This document shows, one piece after another, positions 30,318 to 40,634 of a stretch of DNA of 64,000 bases; within the stretch, counting starts at the first letter, position 1, and the number at the start of each line of letters is the position of its first letter. Position numbers and translations under genes: made by a program. The stretch comes from Sycon ciliatum (Eukaryota; Porifera; Calcarea; Leucosolenida; Sycettidae). The notes beneath the pieces are model-generated. The model worked only from the letters and a program-made list of their open reading frames with translations, was not told where the DNA came from and did no database searches. Where the stretch lies: contig NC_088654.1 in NCBI RefSeq assembly GCF_964019385.1, positions 13,101,700 to 13,165,699 of the forward strand. The letters run 5' to 3'.

Positions 30318-32351
30318 AATAGCCTTTACATATACCTTGCGCGAGCTGCGGGAGAGGCATCGACGGGCTCGCCACAAGGCGCCTATCTTCCTCGCAACTT
30401 TGGTCACTATGGCGCTGACGTGAACATCCCAACTCAGGCGGTTGTCAAGAAAGACACCAAGATACCGCGCAGACTTCACTATCGGTAGAGAGGTATCGCA
30501 GCACACCATAGAGACCTCAGGCCCAGCATGTTGCGGTGAGATAGTCATTACCTGGCTTTTGGAGGCATTTAAAATTAGGCCGCGTGACTTAAGTCATATG
30601 GCGAGATCAGTGACAGCTGAAGAGACGGATTTGGAGACTTCCCCAGCGGAAGCGTTTGAATCATACAGAGCAATGTCGTCTGCGAACTGCACGCTGGGTA
30701 TTGGCGATGAGACCGATTTCACATCACGGGTGTAGACGTTAAAGAGAACAGGCCCCAAAACGGAGCCTTGGGGCACACCACAGGTGCAGTCAAGAGCACG
30801 ACTTGTGGCCGAAGCGACTGTAACTTGCTGCCTGCGATCTGTCAGGTAATTCGCGAACCACTTCAGGGCGACACCAGTGATACCAACGTCAAAAAGGTCT
30901 TGGATGAGGATACCATGCCGGACTTTGTCAAAAGCCTTGGACATGTCGAGGAGGCACAGCCCAGTTACCAGACCACTGTCCTTCGCCTTCTGCAAGCTGT
31001 CCGTGCGAACACAGAGGGCATCCTCAGTGGAGCACTTCATCCTGAAAGCAAACTGAGAATCCGGTAGGGCATTACTCAAGTCTAGATGGCGAACTAGCTG
31101 ACGCTGCACCACTCTCTCCAACAGCTTTGAGACAATTGGAAGAAGGGAAACAGGGCGATAATTGGTGGGGACTGATGGGTCCCCGGTCTTGTAAAGCAGT
31201 ACAACGGTCGCCAGCTTGAACGCCAAAGGAACCGTGCCAGTACGGAGGGAAGTGCAAAACAGTACTGCTAAAGAGTATGCCAATAAATCGGAACACTGCC
31301 GCAATAGCGAACCCGGTATGCCGTCACTTCCCGTAGCTTTGCGAGCATCTACCTACTGAAGGAGACGTTGAACGTCCGATGGAGTTACAGGGGAGAACTC
31401 GGTTAGGGAGACAGGCCCATTGGGGCCACACGGAACGCTGTGATGGTCGGGTCGGTTTGTGTCTGTAACAATAGAGTGGAACGTGTTGCTGATCTCATGG
31501 ACGTCGCAGCACGGATCTTGACGGCATGGTGAGCGCCCTGTCACGGCATTGAGAATTTCCCAGGACTTTCTTGGGTTACCAGCATTCTCTTTGCATTTTT
31601 CTTTTGCCGAGAAGCGTTCCGAGCAATGCTTCGTGCTCGTTTGAACTCAATGTGAAGATTTCCATTCGTTTTGTCCTGTCTCCAACGTTTATGAATGCGA
31701 CGTTTTCGCTGCATTTGCCTGTGTAGTTCTGCGTCTACCCACCGTGTTGTGGACTGTCTGGGAGGCTTTGAGTTACATAGGGGGGGGGGGGCATGCTTAT
31801 CCATAACGTGCATATACTTGGCATGCCATTCTCTCCACATGATATTTACATCATTGAAGTCAGAAAAGTCATGTAGGTTGGCCTCACAGATATCATGACG
31901 GAACGCAGTACTGTCTATCTTATGGATTCTTTGCATGTGCCTTGGGGCCTGCCGTGTAGTCCGGGGAACCCCCCCCAAAAAAAACACCGACCTGGATATT
32001 GCACTCCACAGCACTGTGATCACTGATATGAAGAGGTACGACAGTAGCTACAGTTGCATGGGTAGGGTCAGCCAGAATGAGATCAATTATAGTACCATTC
32101 GGACAGCGGGGAGTTTCACGAGTGGGTTCTCTAACGATGTTCTTGAGGCCATAGGCGGCACAGAGGTCACTGAGATAGTGATGCTGGGGACCAAGCTGTT
32201 TTGGGTCCATGTTGACGTTGAAGTCACCAACCATTGTAATGGAGGCCGATTGCAGCTTGGCACGCAGGATCACCGCTTCTAGGTCTGTCCAGTAAGATAC
32301 TGATTCCCCGGGGGGGGGGGGGGGGGGGGACGGTAGATACAACCAATCAAG

Positions 32352-32400
32352 TTGTTGTTGTTGTTGTTTGGCTTTATTTACAAGTGGCAGCCAAGTGGAC
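32352..32400 (-). repeat. tail-only LINE insertion (~48 bp)
   Basis: Within endonuclease coding, the minus strand reads a LINE-style end (GGCTGCCACTTGTAAATAAAG) plus AACAACAACAACAAC. Nothing else of that LINE is present. It adds KQQQQQ-like codons to the frame. Confidence 0.55.
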
Positions 32401-32621
32401 CTTTTATTTCCAACCAAGCAGACTCGATCTTGTCGGAATGAAGGTCAGAACGGGCTCGAATAGGAAGGTCTTGGTGGTAATAAAAGCAGACCCCACCACC
32501 CATCCGGCCGTGCCTGTCATTACGGTGTAAATTGTAACCATGGATACTTAGTTCTCCGTCTGCAATTTGTGCACCCACTATTGCCTCATACCTGTATGAT
32601 CGTCGGCAGAAAGTCACTCTG

Positions 32622-33918
32622 CCACATGCTACATCCAGAGTCCTCCCAGTTTCGCGTGGAGTCCCGCAAGGTACTGTTCTGGGTCCTGTACTCTTTAATG
32701 TCTATATAAGCCACCTCCCTACCATAGCGGATTCCTTCACCTGTTCCCTTCCCATGTTCGCAGATGATATGACCCTGTACCGAAGTGCCCCCTCACTCAA
32801 ACTGTGTATTGCCTCCGTCATTCCCTGCTTGAATGTACTATGTGACGAGCTACAAAAGCTCCACATGATGATCAATGTTAAAAAGTCAGGTGTTATGATC
32901 ATTTCCCCCGGCCGAAACCCCACGACGCACCCAAGTGTCATTAGCCTTCAAGGTGAGCCACTTAATTTTGTGACCGAAACTCGTCTCCTTGGTATCCAAG
33001 TTGACAACTGCCTGTCATGGACCAAGCATATCGATGTAATTGTTAGAAAAGTATCCCAGAAGGTGGGTGTCTTACGTCGCACCTTCCGGCAACTGAGCAA
33101 ACTTGCACGCCGCCAGTACATCCTGTCTGTCGTTCTTCCTGACATTCTGTACTGCATCTGTTCCTTCGTCACACTCATTACTGCGAAGGATCACAGTCGT
33201 CTAGTAAGCGTGTACAATAGAGCTATCCGAGCGGCTTGTGGGGCTTCGAGCCGGGACAGTATCTCTGGTCTTCTGAAAAACCTTGATGTTAAGCCCCTGG
33301 ACTACTATTTCCTGGTGTCAACTGGGAAGTTCATTTTCATTAATCATATTCTTCGCCCTTTGCCTGTATTTACATCGTTATTCCCAGCCCCGCAATCTAC
33401 CCGGAGCACGCGTAATCGCGACACACATGATATCCCTTATTTAAAATGCAGAACAACACTCGGTCAAAAATCCTTTGTGCTTCGTGCTGCTCTTTTTTTT
33501 AATGCTCTACCTAATGACTTGAAATCCTCTTTGTTTACCTCTCAGTTCGATCGCGGTTTTAAGCGCTTATTGGATGATCCAGTTTGGTTTGAACGATATC
33601 ATGCAATTTTGTTTGACAACGTTGGCAACGTTTAGTCTCTCACCAGCTACATGTATGTATTGCCCAGGTTCATTCAGCATACGTTTTTCTTCTTTTCTCT
33701 TTATGTTCACCACTCATCCCCCTTTTTTTTTCTAAACATTTGAACATTTACACTGATGTATGAACATATACACTGATATCATGATGTATATACATTGTTT
33801 ATTTTATTTTTATTTTTTTTTATATATATATTTTTTGGTCCCATCGGCCTCTTCATATTTGTGCAGCTGCACTGTTGAGCTTCCGATGTAAAACAAAATA
33901 ATAAATAATAATAATATT
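32622..33918 (+). mobile_element. 5'-truncated LINE, RT motifs B/C to 3' end
   Basis: It begins just before RGVPQGTVLGPVLF (about 32,665), followed in the same open frame by FADDMTLY (about 32,758), ETRLLGIQVDNCLSW, a thumb, and RAALFFNALPNDLKS near the end; the stop is at 33,633-33,635. The 3' UTR holds a T/A-rich run, GGTCCCATCGGCC, and an (AAT)n tail at about 33,897-33,918. It meets the 3'-truncated end of another LINE copy in inverted orientation. Confidence 0.82.
32644..33635 (+). CDS. LINE RT C-terminal half (open frame)
   Basis: About 330 codons are open from near motif B to the natural stop. Motif B (GVPQGTVLGP) and motif C (FADD) are intact, but motif A and the fingers are missing, so no active polymerase can be made. 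No stop or frameshift occurs in this stretch, which suggests a fairly recent insertion. Confidence 0.7.
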
Positions 33919-34615
33919 GACATTGCCCACATACAAAGCGCAACATTTTGTACGGGATCCTCCCTGTAGTTGATCAGAGGGCTTGGGCCGGTTTTCATAG
34001 TACGACGTGACCTGAGTGCTTGGCCCTGGGTGACTTGCTTGGGGTTGTGTAGTACTGGCCTGCTGGCTGGGGCCTCCCCATGTGTTATCCCGTGCTCGGA
34101 CCTGTGACGACTGTGCACGTGCCGCCGCCCTGTACAACCTGAGGCTGTCAGCAGGCGGTTGTACACGTACGGGTTGAGGTTCAGGTGTGCTAGTTTGTAC
34201 AGGGTCAGAATCAGAGTTCCTTTCTTTGAGAGCCACCAATTCTCCTCGATGGGACGACACCTCCAACTGCAAGACAGAAATTAGGGCTACCTTGGCGGCC
34301 AATTCTTTAACATTTTTTGCAATATTGGCCAATGCCTGCTGAACAACATCGCGCACTTTGTCAGACTGACCTGCTGAGTCTGTCGACGAACCAATACCGT
34401 TGTCGCGAAGAAGCTTGACTATCTGGGTACGGGAAAGTTCCGAGTGTTCCAGTCTGTGACTCTTGGCGAGATGCCGGATCTCCTGATTGCTAATCACAGC
34501 AAGTTCTACATCTGCTGGTGCGGTGGGTGACTCCTCAGATGACATTGTCACATCAAGGGGCCTGTTATACCTACCTCCAGACCGGCCTAATGCCGGTTGG
34601 GCTTAAATATTTGCA
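33919..34615 (-). mobile_element. 5' end of a LINE: 5' UTR and ORF1
   Basis: Reading from an ATG at 34,545, the protein has an acidic start, a SAP-like helical segment (SNQEIRHLAKSHRLEHSELS... about residues 18-50), a likely coiled coil, a Pro/Gln/Ser-rich middle, and CCALYVGNV where a folded C-terminal domain would begin. Similarity stops at 33,920, where the opposing LINE's tail starts; codons after this are not ORF1. ORF1 proteins bind LINE RNA; the RNA-binding C-terminus is lost here. A retained 5' end is unusual, as most copies here are 5'-truncated. Confidence 0.6.
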
Positions 34616-34639
34616 GAGCTCAAAAAGTCACAATTGTCC

Positions 34640-35205
34640 CGTATTCTGCATTCAAAAAGATTTTTCGACTTGAATTCTCACTTGACTGACTCATGACTTC
34701 CATCGAGAGCACACGACAAGTCCATCGAACTTTAAACCCGGCAAACCGGAAAGAAAGCACCACTCCCTGCTCAAAGTACAGTGTTTCGGGTAATTCACCG
34801 CTCATCCGTTGAGCTTGAGTAGGATGAGAAAGATTGCGCCCGAAGACCACCCCATATGAAGTGCTTTCCAGGCACAAACATCCCACGGGATACAAACTCA
34901 CCCAGACGCTTCCTTTTCCAGCGTACAAAAACCTCGTGAACACCAGATAGCCGCGTGAGTCAGTTTCGCTCATGGAAGTGCTGAACAAACGCTGAGGACC
35001 GTTGGCCACAATGTTGTTGCCCCTCAATCTTCTAATTCACAATCCCGCGCCGGAGACAACAATGTCAAGAGGTAGTTGGTGCGACTTTCGCGATACGTGT
35101 AGGTTGTGTGTTGCTCCCACTTGAGCTCTCACTTGACTGACTCACGACTGCTATCGAGAGCACACCCGAAGTCCCTCGAACCTTCCACTGGGCAATCCTG
35201 GAAGC
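34640..35205 (-). repeat. best-preserved copies of the coding-like repeat
   Basis: At 35,027-34,640 one minus-strand frame stays open for about 130 codons: LFSTSMSETDS, YLVFTRFLY, VWVSLYP, LCLESTSYGVVF, a GVVLSFRFAGFKVRWTC segment, RVLSMEVMSQ. A second partial copy (35,205-35,105) has only the final block, with TCGTGAGTCAGTCAAG. Equivalent plus-strand copies lie at 8,905-9,458 and 14,900. The residue pattern suggests beta strands, but no family is recognised. Confidence 0.5.
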
Positions 35206-35790
35206 ATAATGTGGTAAACCCAAAAAACATCAAATGTATTAACTTGGTAATCGACAATACCTTCAGTGAAATCCTTGGAATCATCCTTTTGAGTTTTGAT
35301 GTTGGCCGTTGCCAATTAACTCCTCGATATCGAGGTGAAGAAATTAGTGAAAACTAGTAGCAGTGTCAGTGGCGGATCAGCTTCAAATTCCTGTTTGTAT
35401 CGGGAAATCGTGGTCGGTTCTAGTTTTTATTTGAAGAGTAAACTCTAGATGTCTTCATTCTGGCGTAAAGTTCGCACTGAGATTTGGAATATACTCACAA
35501 GATTACTTCAGTTTTGAAGAAATCTTGCCGAGCCCTAGCAGCTTTAACACAACCGTTTACATGACGGCTCGGAATTTCGGAAGTCGTTGAATCTCAGAGG
35601 TTTGGTCGTTGAATCGCAAGGGTATCATTAACCTTATGTACCTTCCGAGATACGAAAGTCCTCTTGAAGAAGATCAACTCAACCATGCGTTATTGGTGAA
35701 GGTTTGAGCTCACTTTCTCACCGTAAAAGAAAGAGTAACATTTTTAAACGCTTTTTGCTTATAAAACTCATTTTACTTGGATTTTACATA
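35206..35790. other. unassigned DNA
   Basis: No gene or repeat boundary is recognised. Confidence 0.35.
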
Positions 35791-36019
35791 TACCGTAAAG
35801 TCCGCTGCAAACGCTCACTTTGCAGCAAACGCCCACCCATCGGGTTCATACTATTTTCGTCTTTTGTTGGTCATTTTAATTGTAGAAAACTTGCATGAAG
35901 GTCGAATGCGCACGAAAACGGCTGTAATGCCTACAAACTGCTAATGTCCTACCAGGAGGCTCTGCAAACGTAATTGTCATTATTTTGCTGCAATGAAAAA
36001 TGTCTTGACTAGTTTGAGG

Positions 36020-36210
36020 GAAAGACAGAAACGGAAAAGTCTGAAGAAAAAATTGACTTTCATCTTCCTTCTCCGTTTTTCTTTCCTTTCACTTGCATCT
36101 TCCTCTCTGCTCTGTTTTATTTTCTCTTTTCGTTCGTCCCTCTTGATATTTGTACTTTGTACTGTTGAGGCAACGAACTGAAATAATATAAACCAACCAA
36201 CCAACCAACC
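36020..36210 (+). repeat. LINE 3' terminal fragment with (AACC)n tail
   Basis: The block TGAGGCAACGAACTGAAATAA ends in AACCAACCAACCAACCAACC. The same end occurs on the minus strand at 60,403-60,530 with an (AAACC)n tail. Confidence 0.65.
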
Positions 36211-36274
36211 ACCAGGACTCGAACCAGGGACCCTCGCTTGTAGCTAGCGATGCTCTAACCACTGAGCTATGGTG
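36211..36274 (-). tRNA. tRNA-like sequence (pseudogene or SINE head)
   Basis: The minus strand has a D-arm/A box TAGCTCAGTGGTTAGAGC, an anticodon stem TCGCT/AGCGA, and a T-arm/B box GGTTCGAGTCC. The anticodon loop lacks U33 and would read CTA, and the acceptor stem is poorly paired because the LINE's (AACC)n tail abuts its 3' side. It is therefore probably not a working tRNA, but the internal RNA polymerase III promoter boxes look good. Confidence 0.6.
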
Positions 36275-36924
36275 TTGGGCTGTCGAGATTTCCTTTCATT
36301 CGATAAATGCAATGAGTCGTCTTTGTGATAGTTTGCTCTCCATTTGATAATGTCGTAGAGTGCATCTTCTTTTCATGAAGCTTCTGCAGTGTCGCGCTTT
36401 CAAACCGGGCAGTGATTGTTCTGACGAAGCGTCATTCAACGACTTGACTGGTCACAGTATTGCAGTTGCAGGTCGAACAGGGTATGTCACAGAAGCTACA
36501 CCTACAAAGTGGTAGCTAACTTGTTGAAAACTCTGAAGTGCTAGAGAAAAACACTTGCCATTGAGCGTTGTGTGATCTGAAAATGATGGCTTGAAACACC
36601 AACAGAAGTGTATTTGGTTCCTGCAATATTCTGTTCTTCGCTACCTTGTAATTCGGAAGAAACTCCCTTTCGCATTTACGAAATAAAACAACCATCATCA
36701 TAAATACACTATGAGCTACAATTGTAGCTCGTTGCTAGCGCCCAAAGAGATTTAGAAACGAGGAAAGTGTACATAGTTTACCGTAGCTACTACCAAAGCG
36801 CTCTTCGCGCTACAGTGTGAGATGCACTTTCTTACAGTAGGTGTGACAGTGCATGGGGTCTGTGTGTGCAGGCCAGCAGATCTTGCAACAATGGGGTGGG
36901 CGTTTGCAGCGGACTTTACGGTAT

Positions 36925-37637
36925 TTACGCAAGAATACATTTCATAATCCAACTTTCGTGTTTGGTAAACCTTGAAAGAATTAGCCTGACTCAAGTACTT
37001 TACTGATTCCTGGTTCTGGTCTCTGGTTTTATGCATGTTTACGTATGGGTCTCTGGATAAAGAAATGATATCAGAAGTCAATGAGGTGCCTGTGAACAGG
37101 GTTGTAGTGTTCTGCCAATTTCAATGCTTTTCGGGCAGAAGCCATCAGTTGTCCGAGCAATATCCATAGTTTGGTGTTTTCGCACATTCTCTAAGCACGT
37201 CCGACATGTTCCAGTGTTATGTTGTCGCTTGGTCGCTAGCCTATTATCGCAGTGCCCTTGTTTCATAAAGGATACAGCGCACTGTCTGTACCTGACGGGG
37301 AAACCATGACTCATGAATAATCACTCTTTTTTCCTTTTTTATCTCAGCTACAAAAGAGGAAGAAGACGTAAAAGGAAGAGAACAGGATTTTTTTGCTGAT
37401 TTAATTGAGAAAGGAGATGTGCGTAATAAGACAGGTGATCACCAATGTGTCTAGCAACTCAAATCTTTAATGGACTATACGACAAATCAGAACCCACAAA
37501 CAAAAATGATAAATGCTATATTGTATGTGTTGGAAAGGTTGAGGGAAGTTGCGTTCTCTCTCTCTCTCCTGCTCCTCTACTTTGGAGCGGGAGAGTTCTG
37601 TATTTATTGGACATGACGACTGGCTAGGATACTGGGA
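36925..37637 (+). other. DNA upstream of the intact LINE ORF
   Basis: It includes the probable 5' UTR of the element at 37,638. The true 5' end is not marked by a target duplication that I can see. A CT-rich run precedes the ORF at about 37,555-37,585. Confidence 0.35.
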
Positions 37638-40634
37638 ATGGGCGGAAGAAAGCCGAAGCGCAGGCCGTTTGCCGTAGGCAGCTTCAACGTCCGCGGGCTG
37701 AACTCAAATTTCCGTCAGGACGCTTTGCGACGCGACCTAAAAAGCTATCGTGTCGACTTGTGTTGTCTTCAGGAAACAAAGCTGACTGGCAGCCTTGACA
37801 CTGAGAAGGACGGCTATCGACTTATCGCCCTGGCACCTCAATGTCGCCACTATGGGCTTGCATTTGTTGTGTCGTCTTCGTTATCGTCGCCAATTCAGAA
37901 ATATTGGAGCTTGTCGGACCGAGTGGCTGTGCTGACTATCAACCTGCCTTCACGGGCGGGCAATGGAGGCACCAAGGCATCCACTCTCGCCATTATCAAT
38001 GTGTACGCACCAACGTTTTCGTTAGTTGCCCGCGACGCTGATAAATTGGACAAATTCTATTCCGACTTGAATAGTGCATATAATCAAATAAAATCGTCAG
38101 CTATCGTCCTCTTCGCTGGAGACTTCAATGCTAAGGTTGGGAAAAAGTCGGATGCAAGAGAAACATGTTGTGGGAGGCATGGTAGAGGGAAAAGGAACCT
38201 GAGTGGCCAAAGCCTGATAGACTTTTGCCATGCTGGTGACTTGTTCATCTGTAACACTGCCTTTCAGCATAATGCACGGCATGTGACTACTTGGACAGGA
38301 CATCGCAGGCATGGAGCCAGTGGAGCTACTGTTCCTGTGTATAACCAACTAGATTACGTGCTGTGTAAATCTACCCAGAGGCGGCTTCTCCTTGACAGTC
38401 GTAGCTTCCGTGGATGCACCCTCTCGTCTGACCACAGGCTCGTTGTTGCGCGGTTGGACCTCCAGAGGCTATATGGAATATTTGGACAGAGGAAGAAAGA
38501 TGATCTGCAGGCGCCTAAGTTCAACACATTCAAACTAGCCGAGGGACAAGTCCAAGAGGAATATGCTGAGAAGTTGGCCAGTGAGCTGCTAGCTGCCGAT
38601 CAGGTCCAAGGCAATACCGGCCTGCAGGAAAGATCCCGGAGGCTTATGGAAGTGGTCAGGAGTGCAGCAGGTGATGTCCTTGGCACAGTCCAGCAGAAAA
38701 CTCGTCGCAAAGCACCAGATCATGAAATTGAGCTGCTATCCCTGGAACAGAGATCACTGCGGATCAGCATTGGTAGCACTAACAACCCTGACACCAAAGC
38801 ATCTCTCAAGACGAAACGAAACAGAATCCTTCACGCTATAAGAACAAAATGCCGAGACAATGCAGAGAAAAGTATGCAAGAGAGAGCAGCGGAAGTCGAG
38901 AGGTTGAAGAATGGAGCACGGATGTTCAAAGCAGTCCAGCTGATGACCAGAAAGCCAAGCCGAAAGCCCATTGTACATGACCAGAAGGGTCGCTTCATAG
39001 CTGATGACCAGGAGGCGGCATCTACTGTCCGGAGCCACTTCCATGACCAGTTTCGTAGGAATGTGGATGCAGGCGTCGAGCTATTCACTGGTCGCCCAAG
39101 AAGCCTCCAAAGACAAATCTCATCTGCTGAGGTCTCCAATGCGCTGAAAAAACTGAATAATGGAAGATCCCCTGGCCCAGATGGAGTCCCAGGCGAACTC
39201 TTGAAATATGGAAGAGAAAACCTAGCACCTCACATTGCCTGTCTGTTCAACAGCCTGTTCACAACTCACCAGCTCCTTGACCTGGGATGTGGCACACTGG
39301 TACCTTTGCAGAAACTAGGAAAGACGGTTGGACCACCTGGAAATCTGCGCCCTATTGTCCTCCTTACATCATTACGCAAAACGCTCTCCATTATTACATT
39401 GCGAAGAATATCGTCGAAAGTCGGTGAGTACTTGTCTCCGACGCAGAGTGGTTTCAGAGCAGGCCGATCTACAGCGGACCTTGTTTGGAGCCACAGATGG
39501 TTTGCAGCAACATGTCAGCATTATCGGCGGGAAATGACCATTCTTGGAATCGACATGTCCAAAGCATTCGACTGTATACGTCGTGACAAACTGTTGACAG
39601 TTCCTGAGTCTTTCCTGGTGGAGGATGATGTTCGGCTGGTTAGAGTGCTGTTGACCAACACAACTCTGCAGGTACGCATCGGCAGGGCAGTATCAGAGTC
39701 CCTTGAAACTACAATTGGCACCCCGCAGGGTGATTCTCTCTCCCCGGTGTTGTTTGTTATATACTTAGAGGCAGCACTGAGAGATCTGAGGAGCACCCAG
39801 GTGGCACGAAACAGACCGCCAATGGATCAAAGCATCAACATTCCATTTGAGCTTGTCTACGCAGATGACACCGATTTCATAAGCCTTAATCGTCAATGGC
39901 TCACAGAGCTCGAACCGGTCATAGACCACACTCTCGGGCAGTGGGCCCTGAGAGTCAACAACACCAAAACTGAGTGGACAGAGCTGGGTCGATCTGTAGA
40001 CAGAATTGACGAGCGCTGGAGGACATCCCGAAAGCTGGGCTCACTCCTGGGCGACATTGAGGATGTGACACGTCGCAGGCAATTGGCCGAGGCTGCCTTC
40101 CGATCCATGTGGTCTCTTTGGAAGCGGCAAGGACTGATCCGAGAGCCTCTGCGTATGAGGTTGTACTGCGCCTTTATCATGCCGATACTTCTCTATAATT
40201 CAGGCACCTGGGGCCTGACGGTTGCTAGCGAACGCTCCCTGGACGCTTTCCTTAGAAGGCAACTCAGGTCACTTCTCGGCATCACATGGCCACAGAAGAT
40301 TAGTAATTTGGCGTTGTATGCCCGATGTGGAGTGGAGCCGGTGTCGGACTTGATCCCAAATTCACGCTGGAGCCTATTCGGGCATGTGCTTCGCCTGGGT
40401 AAGGACACGCCAGCACGATTGAGCATGGAGCAATACTTTCAGGCGCCCGAGGGGAGGTACCGTGGGAGGCCCAGGGTGACACTACCAATAAAGCTCCACA
40501 CCGATCTGTCCCAGTCGAACAATGGGCACCTGCGGAGTGTTGGGGACTTGCGCCGTCTGGAGCGGATTGCTGTGGACCGTCCAGCATGGAACGCGCTGGT
40601 GAAGAGTGTTTGTGCACACCCTCGTCACGAGTAG
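37638..40634 (+). CDS. intact LINE endonuclease-reverse transcriptase (998 aa)
   Basis: This single uninterrupted ORF has all catalytic motifs. The APE-type endonuclease spans residues 10-275 (FNVRG 16-20, QETK 45-48, GDFNAKVG 161-168, LDYVL 238-242, SDH 264-266). RT lies at about 490-760: GRSPGPDGVPGELLKYG, GIDMSKAFDCI (motif A, about 636-646), GTPQGDSLSPVLF (motif B, about 693-705), YADDTDF (motif C, about 741). The C-terminal part has GHVLRLG and RYRGRPR, as in RTE-like or related LINEs. The protein nicks chromosomal DNA and primes reverse transcription of its RNA. The ATG start fits the usual ORF length of about 1,000 residues. It is the only undamaged autonomous coding region in the window. 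Clade placement is tentative. Confidence 0.88.
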   Translation: MGGRKPKRRPFAVGSFNVRGLNSNFRQDALRRDLKSYRVDLCCLQETKLTGSLDTEKDGYRLIALAPQCRHYGLAFVVSSSLSSPIQKYWSLSDRVAVLTINLPSRAGNGGTKASTLAIINVYAPTFSLVARDADKLDKFYSDLNSAYNQIKSSAIVLFAGDFNAKVGKKSDARETCCGRHGRGKRNLSGQSLIDFCHAGDLFICNTAFQHNARHVTTWTGHRRHGASGATVPVYNQLDYVLCKSTQRRLLLDSRSFRGCTLSSDHRLVVARLDLQRLYGIFGQRKKDDLQAPKFNTFKLAEGQVQEEYAEKLASELLAADQVQGNTGLQERSRRLMEVVRSAAGDVLGTVQQKTRRKAPDHEIELLSLEQRSLRISIGSTNNPDTKASLKTKRNRILHAIRTKCRDNAEKSMQERAAEVERLKNGARMFKAVQLMTRKPSRKPIVHDQKGRFIADDQEAASTVRSHFHDQFRRNVDAGVELFTGRPRSLQRQISSAEVSNALKKLNNGRSPGPDGVPGELLKYGRENLAPHIACLFNSLFTTHQLLDLGCGTLVPLQKLGKTVGPPGNLRPIVLLTSLRKTLSIITLRRISSKVGEYLSPTQSGFRAGRSTADLVWSHRWFAATCQHYRREMTILGIDMSKAFDCIRRDKLLTVPESFLVEDDVRLVRVLLTNTTLQVRIGRAVSESLETTIGTPQGDSLSPVLFVIYLEAALRDLRSTQVARNRPPMDQSINIPFELVYADDTDFISLNRQWLTELEPVIDHTLGQWALRVNNTKTEWTELGRSVDRIDERWRTSRKLGSLLGDIEDVTRRRQLAEAAFRSMWSLWKRQGLIREPLRMRLYCAFIMPILLYNSGTWGLTVASERSLDAFLRRQLRSLLGITWPQKISNLALYARCGVEPVSDLIPNSRWSLFGHVLRLGKDTPARLSMEQYFQAPEGRYRGRPRVTLPIKLHTDLSQSNNGHLRSVGDLRRLERIAVDRPAWNALVKSVCAHPRHE

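Larger units (their letters stand above)
29650..32620 (-). mobile_element. LINE EN + RT, several disabling changes
   Basis: On the minus strand: endonuclease part (GGGVCFYYHQDLPIRARSD about 32,480; MVGDFNVNMDP about 32,220; ISDHSAVECN about 32,020), linker (RWVDAELHRQMQRKRRIHKRW about 31,740-31,680), RT with LLDMSKAFDKVRH (about 30,940), CGVPQGSVLGPVLF (about 30,780), FADDIALY (about 30,680), RYLGVFLDNRLSW, and C-terminus ending near 29,837. The tail is (ATCA)n at 29,660-29,680. It is damaged by frameshifts, G-tract expansions at about 31,780 and 32,310, an inverted duplication at 30,277-30,317, and a LINE-tail insertion at 32,354. It is close to the LINE at 15,380. Confidence 0.87.
35793..36921. 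mobile_element. TIR element with TA target duplication
   Basis: It begins CCGTAAAGTCCGCTGCAAAC and ends with the reverse complement, both flanked by TA. Inverted similarity extends about 35-40 bp (to GCCCACCC). There is no transposase: the 1.1-kb interior holds a LINE 3' end and a tRNA-like sequence. It is probably a non-autonomous element that received later insertions. Confidence 0.65.

Noticed and set aside
36211-36274. Functional amber-reading tRNA
   Set aside because: U33 is missing and the acceptor stem is largely unpaired; a pseudogene or SINE head is more likely.
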